Below, piece by piece: positions 45,637 to 54,649 of a DNA stretch of 64,000 nucleotides (the first letter of the stretch is position 1; the number at the start of each line of letters is the position of its first letter). The notes beneath the pieces were generated by a model. It saw only the letters and a list, made by a program, of their open reading frames with translations, was not told the DNA's origin and did not search any database. Source of the stretch: Mannheimia granulomatis (lineage in GTDB: Bacteria; Pseudomonadota; Gammaproteobacteria; Enterobacterales; Pasteurellaceae); contig NZ_CP016614.1 in NCBI RefSeq assembly GCF_013377255.1, positions 1,992,501 through 2,056,500 on the forward strand, read 5' to 3'. The position numbers and the translations under genes were made by a program.

Positions 45637-45650
45637 TTGATATCAATCAA
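45637..45650. promoter_or_regulatory. FNR box upstream of the tor operon
   Basis: TTGAT-ATCA-ATCAA is a perfect FNR consensus, centred about 76 bp before torE. Placed at -41.5 it gives a start near 45602, with an AT-rich TAAATA-like -10 in the right place. It predicts anaerobic activation. Confidence 0.8.
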
Positions 45651-45758
45651 AAAAATAGGGGATTTGTGCTAAAAACAAACGAATGGCTACTCTTGCCTTA
45701 CTGTAACCTAATTCCCTTTGCCTTGATTACCCTTTGGCAGGCAGCCACAAGCAAGTTG

Positions 45759-45791
45759 CAAGCGGTTAAATTCTAATGATTTTTTACCAAA
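45759..45791 (+). repeat. Direct repeat, copy 2 (orphan cpdA 3' fragment)
   Basis: Identical over 33 bp to 40873-40905; about 20 more bases downstream are recognisably similar. In the cpdA frame it reads RLNSNDFLPNFET then stop. It lies in the 300-bp gap between torE and napC, together with the FNR box and the nap terminator. Confidence 0.85.
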
Positions 45792-45821
45792 TTTCGAAAC
45801 TTAAGGATATTAAGAGAAAAA

Positions 45822-45850
45822 AATAACCCTCAAGAAACTTGAGGGTTATT
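45822..45850 (-). terminator. Terminator of the nap operon
   Basis: AATAACCCTCAAG and its exact complement flank AAA, a 13-bp perfect stem; on the minus strand TTTTTTT follows. It begins 18 bp past the napC stop. Confidence 0.9.
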
Positions 45851-45867
45851 GTGTTTTTACTAAATTA

Positions 45868-46476
45868 CTATTTTTTCTCTTCTGATTTTTTTAGTAAATC
45901 ATCCGGAATAAAGTTCTTTTGGATTGCTTCCATATGTGGAAGATTATGAGCAATACCTTTATGGCAATCAATACAGGTTTTGCCTTGCTCTTGTGCTAAA
46001 GTATGCATTCTTTGTGCAACTTCTTTTTGTTGAGTAAAGTCCATATCATCAAAGTTATGGCAATTTCGACACTCTTGTGAATTATTCGCCTTCATACGAG
46101 CCCATTCACGTTCCGCCATTTCGCCTCGGTAGGTTTCAAATTTCTCTTTAGTATCTACCTTACCAACAATGTGAGCGTATACTTCTTTGGCAGCAATAAT
46201 TTTACGTTGCCATTTAGGGAAAAATTCATGTGGAACATGGCAATCGGAACAAATCGCTTTCACTCCACTGCGGTTTGAGTAATGAGATGATGCACGATAC
46301 TCCGGCACTACATCATTCATATGACAATCTGAACAAAACTCTTCAGTATTCGTCATTGCAAGACCGGCATTAAAACCACTCCATGCGAAAATCCCCCCCA
46401 GTGCTGAAATAAGGATAACCGCACCAATCGCCATTTTACTTGGGCGACAAAACCAATTCCAAAATCTTTTTAACAT
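45868..46476 (-). CDS. napC: Tetraheme cytochrome NapC
   Basis: NapC/NirT-type quinol dehydrogenase passing electrons to NapAB. The 202-residue protein has an N-terminal anchor helix (about 16-36) and four heme sites: CSDCHMND, CSDCHVPHE, CRNCHNFDD and CIDCHKGIAH. Last gene of napFDAGHBC, 10 bp after napB. Confidence 0.96.
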   Translation of the reverse strand: MLKRFWNWFCRPSKMAIGAVILISALGGIFAWSGFNAGLAMTNTEEFCSDCHMNDVVPEYRASSHYSNRSGVKAICSDCHVPHEFFPKWQRKIIAAKEVYAHIVGKVDTKEKFETYRGEMAEREWARMKANNSQECRNCHNFDDMDFTQQKEVAQRMHTLAQEQGKTCIDCHKGIAHNLPHMEAIQKNFIPDDLLKKSEEKK

Positions 46477-46486
46477 TGCTTACTCC

Positions 46487-46915
46487 TTATTTACCTTGCG
46501 ATTGACGTGCAGAATCAAATTTATTTTGAACGATTGGATTCACATCTGTTTGTTGCACGTGGCACTGTAAACAGAAATAACGGCTTGGTGATTCGCTACC
46601 ATGCATCTTACCATTACGATCAGTAAAATGACTTGGCGGTAAAGGAGTTGCGCCTGTGGTTTTAGATGGCTCAGAGGCATGGCAACCTAAACAATGGTTC
46701 ACATTTTTACTCACTTGTAAGCCACGAATGCTGTGCGGAACCAACGGCGGTTGGAATGGAAAAGTAGTCGGAATATTCCCAACATTTTTTTGTGGATTAT
46801 GAAATCCCGGAGCCACACTTTCAGTTGTACCATCAATACCACCTGAGAGTTTTGGGGATTCTGCCATCGCAAAGCCCGACATTGCGACTAAAATTAGGGC
46901 AAGATATTTTCTCAT
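46487..46915 (-). CDS. napB: Diheme cytochrome NapB
   Basis: Small periplasmic electron-transfer subunit of nitrate reductase. The 142-residue precursor has a signal peptide (cleavage near SGFAMA) and two heme-binding sites, CLGCHASEP and CLQCHVQQT, with distal His residues in HSIRGLQ and SHFTDRNG. Full length. Confidence 0.95.
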   Translation of the reverse strand: MRKYLALILVAMSGFAMAESPKLSGGIDGTTESVAPGFHNPQKNVGNIPTTFPFQPPLVPHSIRGLQVSKNVNHCLGCHASEPSKTTGATPLPPSHFTDRNGKMHGSESPSRYFCLQCHVQQTDVNPIVQNKFDSARQSQGK

Positions 46916-46961
46916 TTGAGGTTCACTCCATTAAAATGTTTGTTATCAAACAAAGCTAAAT

Positions 46962-47840
46962 TTAAATATTCTTTACATCAATACTGCCTTGAAAACGTGT
47001 TCCAAAGGCAAAAACTTTTTCGGCACAAACGTCAATACAACGTCCGCAGGTAATACAATCTTTCGATAAAATAACAGTGCTATCTTCCGGTTTGCCATGT
47101 AATGGCACTCGAAGCACTTGTGGCTCAGGGCAAACGTTATAGCAATCCATACAATTATCACAACGATTACGATCAACCACCTTGACCTTGATTAGGCTTT
47201 TTGCACCAATTAACGCATAAGTTGCACCAATCGGGCAAAGGTGTCCGCACCAACCGTGTTCAACCACTAATAAGTCGAATAAGAACACCACTAACACTAG
47301 CCAAAGCGTCGCCCCTAAGCCAAACACAAATACTCTACCTAATGCTGCGACAGGGTTAATCCACTCCCATAATAGCGTGCCGGAAATCGCACTACCGATT
47401 AAAATCACTGCTAAAATGATATAGCGTAAACCGCGTGGTAATTTTGCACTTTGGCGAATACCTAATTTGCGTCTTAGCCAAGCAGCCGAATCAGTTACTA
47501 TATTCATCGGGCAAACCCAGCTACAAAATAGCTTGCTACCGACAATCGCATAGAATGCAACAATAATTAATGCTCCAATCAGCACTGTCCATTCAGGTTG
47601 ATAACCGGTTGCCAGCACTTGTGCAGTCATTAGCGAATCAGTCATCGGCACAGTGTCGAGCAATAAACTGCCGCTGTAGTTACCTTTTAAAATCCAGACG
47701 TTCCAAATTGGACCGCTTAAGAACATTAAAATGATACTGAGCTGACTTAATCGTCTTAAAATCAGAAAGCGGTTTGCGTGCCAAAAGCCCAATTTTTGGC
47801 GGGCTTCCAAGCCTGCGTGTTTAGGTGAATTTGCTGCCAT
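46962..47840 (-). CDS. napH: Quinol dehydrogenase membrane subunit NapH
   Basis: A 292-residue membrane protein with four helices and cytoplasmic twin CxxxCP motifs (CSWVCPMNI, CGHLCPIGA). Two [4Fe-4S] clusters lie at the C-terminus (CDNCMDCYNVCP, CITCGRCIDVC). It works with NapG in electron transfer from menaquinol. Its start overlaps the napG stop by 1 nt (TAATG). Confidence 0.95.
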   Translation of the reverse strand: MAANSPKHAGLEARQKLGFWHANRFLILRRLSQLSIILMFLSGPIWNVWILKGNYSGSLLLDTVPMTDSLMTAQVLATGYQPEWTVLIGALIIVAFYAIVGSKLFCSWVCPMNIVTDSAAWLRRKLGIRQSAKLPRGLRYIILAVILIGSAISGTLLWEWINPVAALGRVFVFGLGATLWLVLVVFLFDLLVVEHGWCGHLCPIGATYALIGAKSLIKVKVVDRNRCDNCMDCYNVCPEPQVLRVPLHGKPEDSTVILSKDCITCGRCIDVCAEKVFAFGTRFQGSIDVKNI

Positions 47841-48745
47841 TATTTCACCCCCTTCAGATTTAAGTCTAAGTCAGGGAAATGTTCAGGTGCATCAACCGTG
47901 GTTGAGTTCGGCACATAATTTTGTGTTGCACGGCTTGGTGTTGCAACTCTTGCACCCGGCTTGACCTCCATATGTTGATAAACCGGCTCGTGTAAACCTT
48001 CCGGCATTCTCGCATCGTAAGCTGGGCGTAAACCGTCTGGATGTACATCTTCAATCAAAGATTTACCCGCATTTTGTTTTTCTTGCCAGCCTAAACGATA
48101 ATGGCGACCAAGCAACCCTTTCGCCAAATCCATTGGCAATACTTTGATTGCCGCTTCTTCTAATACACAAGCCTGCTCACATTTGCCACAACCTGTACAA
48201 GCATCAGAATGCACAGTTGGAATTAATTTTGCGTGGATGGAGGTTCTGTCGTTATGTATTTTTTCAAGTGTAATCGCTTTATCAATTAAAGGACAAACTC
48301 GATAGCACACATCACAACGCAAACCTTGCCAGTTCAAGCAAGTTTCGTGATCTAGCAATACCGCTAAGCCCATTCTTGCATCATCAATATCTTTAAGCTC
48401 TTCGCTCAAGGCCCCGGTTGGGCAAGCGTTCATACACGGAATATCTACGCACATTTCGCATGGTTTATCACGTGCAATGAAATAAGGTGTACCAGCCTCC
48501 ACAGGGGAAATCAGTGACGCCAAATGCAACATATCATAAGGGCAAGCCTGAACGCATTGTCCGCAGCGAGTGCAGGCACTTAAGAAATCCTGCTCGGGTA
48601 ACGCACCCGGCGGACGTAATGCCACGCCTTGGCGGGCAAAACTTTGTTGCTGCTGCAACCCTAAAATCACCCCCACACCACAAACGCCTGCGGCGGTTCG
48701 GGTTGCATTTTTTAAAAACTGACGGCGATTTGGATCCATTTTCAT
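47840..48745 (-). CDS. napG: Ferredoxin-type protein NapG
   Basis: A 301-residue iron-sulfur protein exported by Tat (NRRQFLK near residue 6). It has four [4Fe-4S] motifs: CTRCGQCVQACP, CEMCVDIPCMNACP, CYRVCP with an upstream cysteine pair, and CTGCGKCEQAC. It passes electrons between NapH and NapC. Separated from napA by 114 bp holding an inverted uptake-sequence pair. Confidence 0.95.
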   Translation of the reverse strand: MKMDPNRRQFLKNATRTAAGVCGVGVILGLQQQQSFARQGVALRPPGALPEQDFLSACTRCGQCVQACPYDMLHLASLISPVEAGTPYFIARDKPCEMCVDIPCMNACPTGALSEELKDIDDARMGLAVLLDHETCLNWQGLRCDVCYRVCPLIDKAITLEKIHNDRTSIHAKLIPTVHSDACTGCGKCEQACVLEEAAIKVLPMDLAKGLLGRHYRLGWQEKQNAGKSLIEDVHPDGLRPAYDARMPEGLHEPVYQHMEVKPGARVATPSRATQNYVPNSTTVDAPEHFPDLDLNLKGVK

Positions 48746-48761
48746 TGTGGTTTCCTCTTAT

Positions 48762-48807
48762 ACAAGCGGTCATTTTTACAAAAAATTTTGCCAATTTAAC
48801 CGCTTGT
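48762..48807. repeat. Inverted uptake-sequence pair between napA and napG
   Basis: ACAAGCGGTCATTTTT and AACCGCTTGTCATT face each other across about 24 nt. Unlike other such pairs it sits inside an operon, so it may only attenuate transcription past napA. Confidence 0.65.
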
Positions 48808-48859
48808 CATTAAATAGTATGATTCAGAAGGAGATAGGCTCTACCTCCAAACTATCTAA

Positions 48860-51358
48860 TTAGGCTTTTACCACTTTAACCGCACATTTTTTGAAGTCGG
48901 TCTCAAATGAAATTGGGTCTGTTGCATCAAGAGTTACTTTGTTAATTAACTGACCCGCATCGAAGAAGGTCGAGTAAATCAAGCCTTCCGGACATTTATT
49001 ACGTCCACGAGTATCCAAGTTCGACACATATTCCCCACGGCGTGAAATCACTTTCACTTTGTCACCGTGACGTAAGCCACGTTTTTTCGCATCGTTCGGG
49101 TGCATCCAAACCAAGTTGGTTGGGAACGCTTTGTGTAACTCAGGAACACGACGTGTCATTGTACCTGTGTGCCAGTGCTCAAGAACACGGCCAGTACAGA
49201 ACCATAAATCGTATTCTTCATCTGGTGCTTCAGCAGGGGCTTCATAAGGCACACCTAAAATCACTGCTTTACCATCCGGCTGACCATAGAAGTTAACGCC
49301 TTCGCCTGCTTTTACATACGGATCGTAACCTTCACGGTAACGCCATAGGGTTTCTTTGTATTCGCCTGTTTTTTCGTCTTTCACTACAGGCCAACGTAAA
49401 CCACGCACTTTGTGATAGGTATCGAAATCTGCTAAGTCGTGTCCGTGTCCGCGTCCAAATTGAGCGTACTCTTCAAATAACCCTTTTTGAATGTAATAAC
49501 CAAAGTGTTCCGCTTCGTCATTCATATAGCCCGGAATATTGGTTGGCACTTGGTAGCTGTCCACTTTACCGTTGGTGTAAAGGATTTCGTATAACGTTTT
49601 GCCGCGTAATTCAGGGGCTTTAGCAAGTAACTCTTCCGGCCATACTTCTTCTGCTTTGAAGTATTTAGAAAATTCTACAAGTTGCCAAGTATCAGAACGT
49701 GCATTTGCAGGTCCTTTCACTTGCTGACGCCAGAATTGTGTACGGCGTTCTGCGTTACCGTAGGCACCTTCTTTTTCCACCCACATACAGGTTGGAAGAA
49801 TTAAATCTGCAGCAACAGCTGAAACTGATGGGTACGGATCTGAAACCACAATAAAGGTTTCAGGATTACGCCAACCTGGGAAGATCTCTTCATTGATATT
49901 TGGACCACCCTGCATATTGTTAGTACACATCTGCCATAAGAATTTCATTTTACCGTCTTTTAATGCACGACTTTGTGCAGTTGCGTGATAACCTGGTACA
50001 TCTGGAATTGCACCTGCTGGTAATTTCCACGCTTTCTCAACAATTTCACGGTGTTTAGGATTTGTTACCACCATATCTGCTGGTAAACGATGGATAAATG
50101 TTCCTACTTCACGGGCTGTACCACAAGCAGATGGCTGACCGGTTAAAGAGAATGGTCCGCAACCTTCTAATGCAATCTTGCCTGTTAATAAGTGTACGTT
50201 ATACATCATATGGTTTACCCATACACCACGAGTGTGCTGGTTGAAGCCCATTGTCCAGAATGAAACAATTTTTCTGTTTGGATCAGCATACATTTCTGCT
50301 AAGGCTTGTAACTGCTCTTTCGGCACACCCGAAATACGGTGAGCTTCGTCTAATGTATATGGTGCAACGATTTTCTTAAATTCTTCAAAATCACTGTCAT
50401 ACATTTTGCCCGCAGTTTTAGCATTCGTATTTTGCTGTAATTTATGTTCAGGACGTAAACCGTAACCGATATTGGTTTCACCACGTTTAAATTTGGTATG
50501 TTTGTTTACGAAATCCCAATTTACTTTATCGTTTTCAATAATGTAGTTCGCAATGTAGTTTAGGATTGCTAAGTCTGAATGCGGTTTAAAGATAATTGGT
50601 GTATCTGCTAACTCAAATGAACGGTGCTCGTAAGTGGACATTACCACAACACGCACATTGTCATTTGATAGGCGACGATCAGATAAGCGGCTCCATAAAA
50701 TTGGGTGCATTTCTGCCATATTTGAGCCCCAAAGCACAAATGCATCGGTTTTTTCGATATCGTTATAGCAGCCCATCGGCTCGTCCATACCGAAGGTACG
50801 CATAAAGGCAACCGCAGCTGATGCCATACAGTGGCGTGCGTTCGGGTCAATGGTATTAGAACGGAAACCACCTTTCCAAAGTTTCACTTTTGCATAACCT
50901 TCAAAAATAGTTGTTTGACCTGATGAGAACATACCTACTGCATTCGGACCATCACTTTTAATGATAGCTTTGATTTTATCTGACATTACCGTAAATGCTT
51001 GTTCCCAAGAAACTGGAGTAAAATCGCCATTCTTATCGAATTTGCCATCTTTCATACGAAGCATCGGCTCTTGCATACGGTCTGCACCGTACATCATTTT
51101 TGATAAGAAATAACCTTTAATACAGTTTAAACCGCGATTTACTTCTGCATCCGGGTCACCCTGCGTTGCTACCACTTTGCCGTCTTTCGTACCCACAAGC
51201 ACGCTACAGCCTGTACCACAATAACGGCAAGGGGCTTTATCCCAACGAATGCCTGTATCATCTGCCTGAACGTTTTTCACAGGAATCATAATTCCTGCTG
51301 CCGCAGCAGCTGCCACAGCTGCGTTCGCTTTCATAAAATCTCTACGATTGAGTTCCAT
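48860..51358 (-). CDS. napA: Periplasmic nitrate reductase catalytic subunit NapA
   Basis: Reduces nitrate to nitrite in the periplasm. The 832-residue Tat substrate (NRRDFMK at residues 4-10) has a [4Fe-4S] cluster ligated by C44, C47, C51 and C79. The molybdenum-coordinating Cys is C177 in NARHCMASAA. Full family length, bis-MGD fold throughout. It follows napD by 34 bp. Confidence 0.97.
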   Translation of the reverse strand: MELNRRDFMKANAAVAAAAAAGIMIPVKNVQADDTGIRWDKAPCRYCGTGCSVLVGTKDGKVVATQGDPDAEVNRGLNCIKGYFLSKMMYGADRMQEPMLRMKDGKFDKNGDFTPVSWEQAFTVMSDKIKAIIKSDGPNAVGMFSSGQTTIFEGYAKVKLWKGGFRSNTIDPNARHCMASAAVAFMRTFGMDEPMGCYNDIEKTDAFVLWGSNMAEMHPILWSRLSDRRLSNDNVRVVVMSTYEHRSFELADTPIIFKPHSDLAILNYIANYIIENDKVNWDFVNKHTKFKRGETNIGYGLRPEHKLQQNTNAKTAGKMYDSDFEEFKKIVAPYTLDEAHRISGVPKEQLQALAEMYADPNRKIVSFWTMGFNQHTRGVWVNHMMYNVHLLTGKIALEGCGPFSLTGQPSACGTAREVGTFIHRLPADMVVTNPKHREIVEKAWKLPAGAIPDVPGYHATAQSRALKDGKMKFLWQMCTNNMQGGPNINEEIFPGWRNPETFIVVSDPYPSVSAVAADLILPTCMWVEKEGAYGNAERRTQFWRQQVKGPANARSDTWQLVEFSKYFKAEEVWPEELLAKAPELRGKTLYEILYTNGKVDSYQVPTNIPGYMNDEAEHFGYYIQKGLFEEYAQFGRGHGHDLADFDTYHKVRGLRWPVVKDEKTGEYKETLWRYREGYDPYVKAGEGVNFYGQPDGKAVILGVPYEAPAEAPDEEYDLWFCTGRVLEHWHTGTMTRRVPELHKAFPTNLVWMHPNDAKKRGLRHGDKVKVISRRGEYVSNLDTRGRNKCPEGLIYSTFFDAGQLINKVTLDATDPISFETDFKKCAVKVVKA

Positions 51359-51392
51359 AACTATAGTCCCACGTTGACTTCAAAAAATAAAA

Positions 51393-51659
51393 TTACTGCT
51401 CATCGATATAGTTAGAAATTAAAGACACTACAATCACACCTTTTATATCTTTAATCTGATCAATGCGATCTGAAAGGGCTAAATGCACATTGCTTTCAAT
51501 CGTCACGACTAACTTACCTTCCTCTGCTTTCTCACCATGAATTTCAGTAAAAGGAATATTCAGAATCTCTGCTTTTACAGCATCTAATCTGTCTGGCTTT
51601 GCTTGTACCACAAGGCTACACACATACCAATTTTCGTTTTCAGATAATTTTTCACTCAT
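51393..51659 (-). CDS. napD: NapA maturation chaperone NapD
   Basis: An 88-residue cytoplasmic protein that binds the NapA Tat signal. NWYVCSLVVQAKPDRLDAVKAEI and GKLVVTIES mark the ferredoxin-like NapD fold. Start chosen at 51659, overlapping napF by 8 bp; the frame extends 10 codons further into napF but the family begins at MSEKLSEN. Confidence 0.92.
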   Translation of the reverse strand: MSEKLSENENWYVCSLVVQAKPDRLDAVKAEILNIPFTEIHGEKAEEGKLVVTIESNVHLALSDRIDQIKDIKGVIVVSLISNYIDEQ

Positions 51660-52188
51660 ATTGATTTGCTTGTTGAATTTGAATTGCACCTGTAGGACAA
51701 ACGCTTACACAAGCCCCACAACCGGTACAACTTTCTAAATTTAACGCCATTTCAGCAATCCCGCCCAAACTTGGACGAAAACGGATTACTCTCATCTCAC
51801 AGCTATCACCACAACTTCGGCACTCAGTCCCGCGCTTTAATAAGCAACTTGGCTGCACATTGATTTTATGTGTCCAAGCTTCTTCGCTTGTCTCTCGAAA
51901 CACGCCAACTTCACACGATTGCACACATTTTTCACAAAAAGTACATTCGCCATGATTAAAATTCACTTCCGGATAACCGCCAGCCCCTTTTATCAGGATT
52001 TGTGTTTCACAAGTCTCAATACAGCGATGACAAGCGGTGCATTTTTCTAAAAAATTTGCTAAATTAGCCCAAGGCGGACGAATCGGCTCACGCCTCTGTT
52101 GGCTGACTTTCTCACTTTTTAAGGAATCTAAAAAATGCCCTTGTAAAAAGCTACGGCGAGGAAGTGATTGATTTGAAATATTGGTCAA
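51652..52188 (-). CDS. napF: Ferredoxin-type protein NapF
   Basis: A 178-residue cytoplasmic iron-sulfur protein with three [4Fe-4S] motifs: CTACHRCIETC, CTFCEKCVQSC and CTGCGACVSVCP, plus a CRSCGDSC cluster of cysteines between. NapF is thought to assist NapA cofactor assembly. First gene of the nap operon. Confidence 0.93.
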   Translation of the reverse strand: MTNISNQSLPRRSFLQGHFLDSLKSEKVSQQRREPIRPPWANLANFLEKCTACHRCIETCETQILIKGAGGYPEVNFNHGECTFCEKCVQSCEVGVFRETSEEAWTHKINVQPSCLLKRGTECRSCGDSCEMRVIRFRPSLGGIAEMALNLESCTGCGACVSVCPTGAIQIQQANQYE

Positions 52189-52292
52189 GAAAACACCATT
52201 TTTAATATCACCAGCATACGTTGATTATCTAATGTTCACTGAATATCGTTCATTCCTCAAACGGGGTATTTGATTGTTAATTCACGAAAACA

Positions 52293-52306
52293 TTGATTTT
52301 CATCAA
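52293..52306. promoter_or_regulatory. FNR box in the napF/oxidoreductase divergent promoter
   Basis: TTGAT-TTTC-ATCAA is a perfect FNR consensus in the 183-bp gap. For the plus-strand gene a TATCTA -10 at 52329-52334 places it at -41.5. It lies 111 bp from the napF start and could also activate nap. Confidence 0.8.
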
Positions 52307-52371
52307 AGAAAATCAAGTTAAAATCCGCTATCTATAAATTGTTACATCAAAATATTTAAGGTGAGAAATAT

Positions 52372-52947
52372 ATGAACCACCTCATTATTTATGCCCATCC
52401 CAATCCAAACAGTTTTAACCATGCTATTTTAAATAAAACGGTTGAATCCTCTTCTTCATCCAAAGTTATAGTAAGAGATCTTTACCAACTTGATTTCTCT
52501 CCCACGCTAAGTTGGCATGAGCTTAAACAAAGTCTTAGCCGGCAATATTCCTTAGACATTGCCAGAGAACATCAATATTGGCGAGAAGCTGACCTTATTA
52601 CTTTAATTTATCCGCTTTGGTGGATGGGGTTTCCGGCGATTTTAAAAGGCTATTTAGACCGTGTATTAAGTTATGATTTTGCCTACCGTAATGGCGAAAC
52701 TGAAAGCATTGGCTTACTTACCGGCAAGAAAATGCAACAGTTTGTCACACTCGGTAATTCAAACGAAAAATATGAGAGAAAAGGTTTTTTATCTGCTTTC
52801 GAACATACCCTAGGGAAAGGGTTATTTGAGTTCTGTGGTATTCAGGAGGTGAAAATGCACTATTTTGGCAATGTGGGGCTAAAAGAGACCGATTATGCAG
52901 CCATCTTGCAACAAGTGGCTGTTTCTTGTCGAGAAATGTTAGAATAA
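52372..52947 (+). CDS. NAD(P)H-quinone oxidoreductase family flavoprotein
   Basis: A 191-residue flavodoxin-fold protein of the DT-diaphorase/KefF/MdaB group. Marks are the FMN-binding start HLIIYAHPNPNSFNHAI, a YPLWWMGFPAILKGYLDRVL active-site stretch near residue 83, and FCGIQEVKMHYFG near the C-terminus. Cytoplasmic; probably reduces quinones. Divergent from napF with a shared FNR box, so it may be induced under low oxygen. Confidence 0.88.
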   Translation: MNHLIIYAHPNPNSFNHAILNKTVESSSSSKVIVRDLYQLDFSPTLSWHELKQSLSRQYSLDIAREHQYWREADLITLIYPLWWMGFPAILKGYLDRVLSYDFAYRNGETESIGLLTGKKMQQFVTLGNSNEKYERKGFLSAFEHTLGKGLFEFCGIQEVKMHYFGNVGLKETDYAAILQQVAVSCREMLE

Positions 52948-52966
52948 ATTTGCAAAAAATTGAGTA

Positions 52967-53014
52967 AAAATAACCGCTTGTCGCCAAATTTTAAGCGACA
53001 AGCGGTCTTATTTT
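52967..53014. terminator. Uptake-sequence terminator between convergent genes
   Basis: AAAATAACCGCTTGTCGC pairs with GCGACAAGCGGTCTTATTTT (one bulge) around a 10-nt loop. It contains two opposed uptake cores and serves both the oxidoreductase and ddc. Confidence 0.85.
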
Positions 53015-53033
53015 CACACTTTTTTGCAAAAGC

Positions 53034-54569
53034 CTAGTCAATCGGTGGAACGTAAGTACCGTTTACAATTGAATCTTTAATACGATCTGCTTCTGCCAAT
53101 ACTTGACCCAACAACGCTTTTACGTTTTCAAGGGTGGCGATTGGGCTTAAAGTCGTCATCTTCAACGATTGATTATTGCCGACTTTTGTTACCCCAATAT
53201 TTGCCTCACCACGGGCAAAAAGTTCATCTGCCACATTTTGGTTTAAGGTATCAACAAACTCTGCCGGATACCCCTCTGGCACGACACGGAATAACACCGA
53301 AGCAAATTGTGCAGGCACAAGCATTTCCAAGCCTTTCGTCTCAGTAATATAAGCCTCAACCTCTTTTGATAAATAAACACCATGGTCAATCATAGAAGCA
53401 TATAAATCTTCACCTAAGGCTTCTACTGTAAACCACAATTTTAACGCATCAAAACGGCGGGTGGTCTGTAGCGATTTTGCCACTAAATTCGGCACACCGT
53501 GTTCTTCATCATATTCTGAGTTTAAGTAATCTGCCTTGTAATCAATGAAACGGTAATTCGCTTCGTCTTTTAACAAGAAAGCACCACAAGAAATCGACTG
53601 GAAGAAATGTTTATGGAAATCCAGTGTAATTGAATCTGTTAGTTCAATACCATCTAAGAAATGGCGGAAATCTTTCGATAACAATAACGCACCACCCCAG
53701 GCTGCATCCACATGAACCCAAGCTTTGTATTCATCCGCTAACTTACGAATCGCTTTCAGATCGTCAATCGCACCGGCATCTGTTGTTCCTGCTGTTGCCA
53801 CAATACAAGCCACAATTTTGCCTTCTGCTTTTAACGTAGCAAGGGTTTTGGCTAGTGCATCAACATCCATTTGAGCATTTGCATTTGAGGGCACAGTTAC
53901 CACAGATTGGAAGCCCATTCCCATCATTGCCATATTTTTTTGCACTGAGAAGTGAGCATTTTCCGAACAAACTACTTTTACATTTTTCATGGCATCGGCA
54001 GGAATACCATCAACCTGTACCGACCACTCTGAGCCATCATCTTTTTTCCAATGATTTGCAATTGCCCAGTCACGTGCTAATAACACACCCATTAAGTTGG
54101 ATTGCGTGCCGCCAGAGGTAAATACGCCTGATGTGCCTTTACCATAGCCGACTTTTTGGCGTAACCAATCAATTAAATGCTCTTCCATAATAGAACCAGC
54201 CGGGCTTTGATCCCAAGAGTCCATTGATTGGTTAGTCGCATTAATCAGCACTTCCGCAATTTGGCTAGTGACCATTGTCGGACAATGCAAGTGGGCTAAT
54301 GAGTGCGGATGGTGTACTTTTAAGCTTGGATTTAAGAAAATATCGACCAAATGCTCTAGCGATTTTTGCACTCCAACGCCTTCTTTAGTCGGTTTGAAGC
54401 CATCAATTAAAGCCCGCATTTGCTTAATTGAACCACCGGTGTACATTTTTTCGTTTTTAAGCCAATTTGAAACTGCTTTCACCGCATTATTCATTGCTGT
54501 TTCATAATCCGCAATAGATTGTGGATCACTACAAAACAGGGATTGTCTGTGTTTGGAAATATCGGTCAT
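53034..54569 (-). CDS. ddc: L-2,4-diaminobutyrate decarboxylase
   Basis: PLP enzyme making 1,3-diaminopropane from 2,4-diaminobutyrate. The 511-residue group II decarboxylase contains HVDAAWGGALL (PLP contact) and the Schiff-base lysine in LDFHKHFFQSISCGAF near residue 314. It works with the aminotransferase encoded 80 bp upstream. The Dat/Ddc pair is known from Haemophilus and Acinetobacter. Confidence 0.92.
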   Translation of the reverse strand: MTDISKHRQSLFCSDPQSIADYETAMNNAVKAVSNWLKNEKMYTGGSIKQMRALIDGFKPTKEGVGVQKSLEHLVDIFLNPSLKVHHPHSLAHLHCPTMVTSQIAEVLINATNQSMDSWDQSPAGSIMEEHLIDWLRQKVGYGKGTSGVFTSGGTQSNLMGVLLARDWAIANHWKKDDGSEWSVQVDGIPADAMKNVKVVCSENAHFSVQKNMAMMGMGFQSVVTVPSNANAQMDVDALAKTLATLKAEGKIVACIVATAGTTDAGAIDDLKAIRKLADEYKAWVHVDAAWGGALLLSKDFRHFLDGIELTDSITLDFHKHFFQSISCGAFLLKDEANYRFIDYKADYLNSEYDEEHGVPNLVAKSLQTTRRFDALKLWFTVEALGEDLYASMIDHGVYLSKEVEAYITETKGLEMLVPAQFASVLFRVVPEGYPAEFVDTLNQNVADELFARGEANIGVTKVGNNQSLKMTTLSPIATLENVKALLGQVLAEADRIKDSIVNGTYVPPID

Positions 54570-54599
54570 TTTGTTCTCTCATCTATTCTATACACAAGA

Positions 54600-54645
54600 C
54601 AAGCGGTCAAAATTTACAATTTTTTTGCAAAATCTAACCGCTTGT
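54600..54645. repeat. Inverted uptake-sequence pair between dat and ddc
   Basis: CAAGCGGTCAAAATTT... and ...AAAATCTAACCGCTTG face each other across the dat-ddc gap, an imperfect hairpin that may partly terminate dat transcripts before ddc. Confidence 0.65.
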
Positions 54646-54649
54646 ATGA

